Positions 63,413 to 64,000 of a stretch of 64,000 nt of DNA are shown here, piece after piece. This DNA comes from Chitinivibrio alkaliphilus ACht1 (lineage in GTDB: Bacteria; Fibrobacterota; Chitinivibrionia; Chitinivibrionales; Chitinivibrionaceae). The stretch's first letter is position 1; each line of letters begins with the position of its first letter. Made by a program: the position numbers and the translations under genes. Below the pieces are notes generated by a model, which worked only from the letters and a program-made list of their open reading frames with translations, had not been told where the DNA came from and searched no databases. The DNA is taken from NCBI RefSeq assembly GCF_000474745.1, contig NZ_ASJR01000010.1, positions 1-64,000 of the forward strand, given 5' to 3'.

Positions 63413-63919
63413 TTATTCTTCTTCGCCGGAAAAGGTGCGCGCCGCATACTCTTCGTCAAGCATGAGTATACCGTGCCCATCACCTTTCACCAGTTTCAGT
63501 TTGTTTAGCACAGTGGAAAAGAGATCTTCCTCTTCAACCTGCTCATCCACAAACCAATTTAAGAAACTTCGTGTTGCGTGGTCTTTCTCTTCTATTGCGA
63601 GATCAACCAGTTCATTAATTGATTTACTAACAAACTCTTCATGAGAAAGTGCTATTTCAAAAGCTTCAATAAGAGAAGAAAACTCATTTTGCGGTTTTTC
63701 CAAGGGACGCAAAGAAACCTTGCCTCCACGATCAAGAATATACCGATAGATTTTCATTGCATGAAAGCGTTCTTCCTGAGTATGTACCATGAAGAAATTC
63801 TCAAACCCTGCAAGATCTTCATCTGCACAATAAGCAGCCATGGCAAGGTATTGATATTCTGAGAAAAGTTCTTTCTGTATTTGTTCATTAAGGGCTGTTT
63901 CAATCTTTTTGGAAAGCAT
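63413..63919 (-). CDS. ftnA: Ferritin (non-haem, FtnA-like)
   Basis: Iron-storage protein of 168 residues. The first helix has Glu17 in NEQIQKELFSEYQYLAMAAY; the HTQEERFHAMKIYRYILDRG segment supplies ferroxidase Glu50 and His53; EEKDHATRSFLNWFVDEQVE closes the site. It has an AAGGAG ribosome site. A second ferritin-like gene lies directly upstream, so the two are tandem paralogues. Confidence 0.95.
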   Translation of the reverse strand: MLSKKIETALNEQIQKELFSEYQYLAMAAYCADEDLAGFENFFMVHTQEERFHAMKIYRYILDRGGKVSLRPLEKPQNEFSSLIEAFEIALSHEEFVSKSINELVDLAIEEKDHATRSFLNWFVDEQVEEEDLFSTVLNKLKLVKGDGHGILMLDEEYAARTFSGEEE

Positions 63920-63931
63920 ATTATCTCCTTG

Positions 63932-64000
63932 TTATTGTGTCGGTGGGGTAAAAGTTCGCTGGGCAAACTCCTTGTCAAGCTGCAACAGTCCATGCCCCTG
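63932..64000 (-). CDS. Second ferritin, C-terminal end only (cut by window)
   Basis: Minus-strand reading ends QGHGLLQLDKEFAQRTFTPP with TQ and a TAA at 63932-63934. This matches the last part of the neighbouring ferritin (GDGHGILMLDEEYAARTF), so it is a paralogue whose start lies outside the window. It ends 13 bp before the ferritin start at 63919. Confidence 0.8.
   Translation of the reverse strand, partial: QGHGLLQLDKEFAQRTFTPPTQ

Noticed and set aside
1-64000. tRNA, rRNA, tmRNA or SRP RNA genes
   Set aside because: None with recognisable conserved cores was seen by eye; a covariance search could still find a missed one.

Overview
The window looks like chromosomal DNA from a flagellated, Gram-negative, probably anaerobic or fermentative bacterium. 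The evidence is an outer membrane (LptD, an Omp85-like barrel, three TonB-dependent receptors), a flagellar basal-body operon, chemotaxis genes, acetate kinase, ferritins and IspH. The gene mix would suit Fibrobacterota/Chitinivibrionia, but that placement is a low-confidence guess from gene content; there is no rRNA here and no search was possible. No tRNA was found. The one clear structural RNA is RNase P RNA (30533-30878).

Layout. 1-9158 (minus): a type I-C CRISPR-Cas locus, cas3-cas5-cas8c-cas7-cas4-[Y1/RAYT transposase]-cas1-cas2-leader-array; the array runs off the left edge. The transposase gene lies inside the operon, its stop overlaps the cas1 start (ATGA), and its variable linker has grown into 9-bp minisatellites around a perfect 30-bp palindrome. 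9162-22380 (plus): a metal or metal-chelate uptake region: NicO-type permease with a His-rich loop, FecBCD-type ABC importer, a TsaA-FmdE fusion, a 37-aa zinc-ribbon ORF, three TonB receptors and a DUF4198/NikM-like protein. 22461-32151: a hybrid histidine kinase with a periplasmic binding-protein domain, an unknown broken gene, a two-gene ABC transporter, a nitroreductase, a Rep/UvrD helicase, rnpB and an Omp85-like barrel. 32152-39672 (minus): flgB-flgC-orf86-fliE-fliF-fliG-fliH-fliI-fliJ-comF. 39810-42345: a chemoreceptor and CheW. 42512-48832 (minus): a complete trpEGDCFBA operon. 48924-53069 (minus): a PTS enzyme I-like protein directly downstream of a glycogen-phosphorylase homologue that has lost its PLP lysine. 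53152-57392: CheW2, a 57-aa basic protein, ProC, a YfcE-type phosphodiesterase and transketolase. 57593-63370 (plus): cyclic-nucleotide-binding/acetate-kinase fusion, LptD, IspH, HIT protein and a four-cysteine protein. 63413-64000 (minus): two tandem ferritins, the second cut by the window edge.

Most notable: (i) a translationally coupled RAYT transposase inside the cas adaptation module, with its own GTAG-type palindromes nearby; (ii) a probably catalytically dead glycogen phosphorylase coupled to enzyme I; (iii) the cNMP-acetate kinase fusion; (iv) the TsaA-FmdE fusion within a metal uptake operon. Four genes (RAYT, the gene at 25361-26277, the Omp85-like gene, lptD) each show a one-base frame break. 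Three of these are at homopolymers, so sequencing error, real mutation and programmed frameshifting must be told apart.
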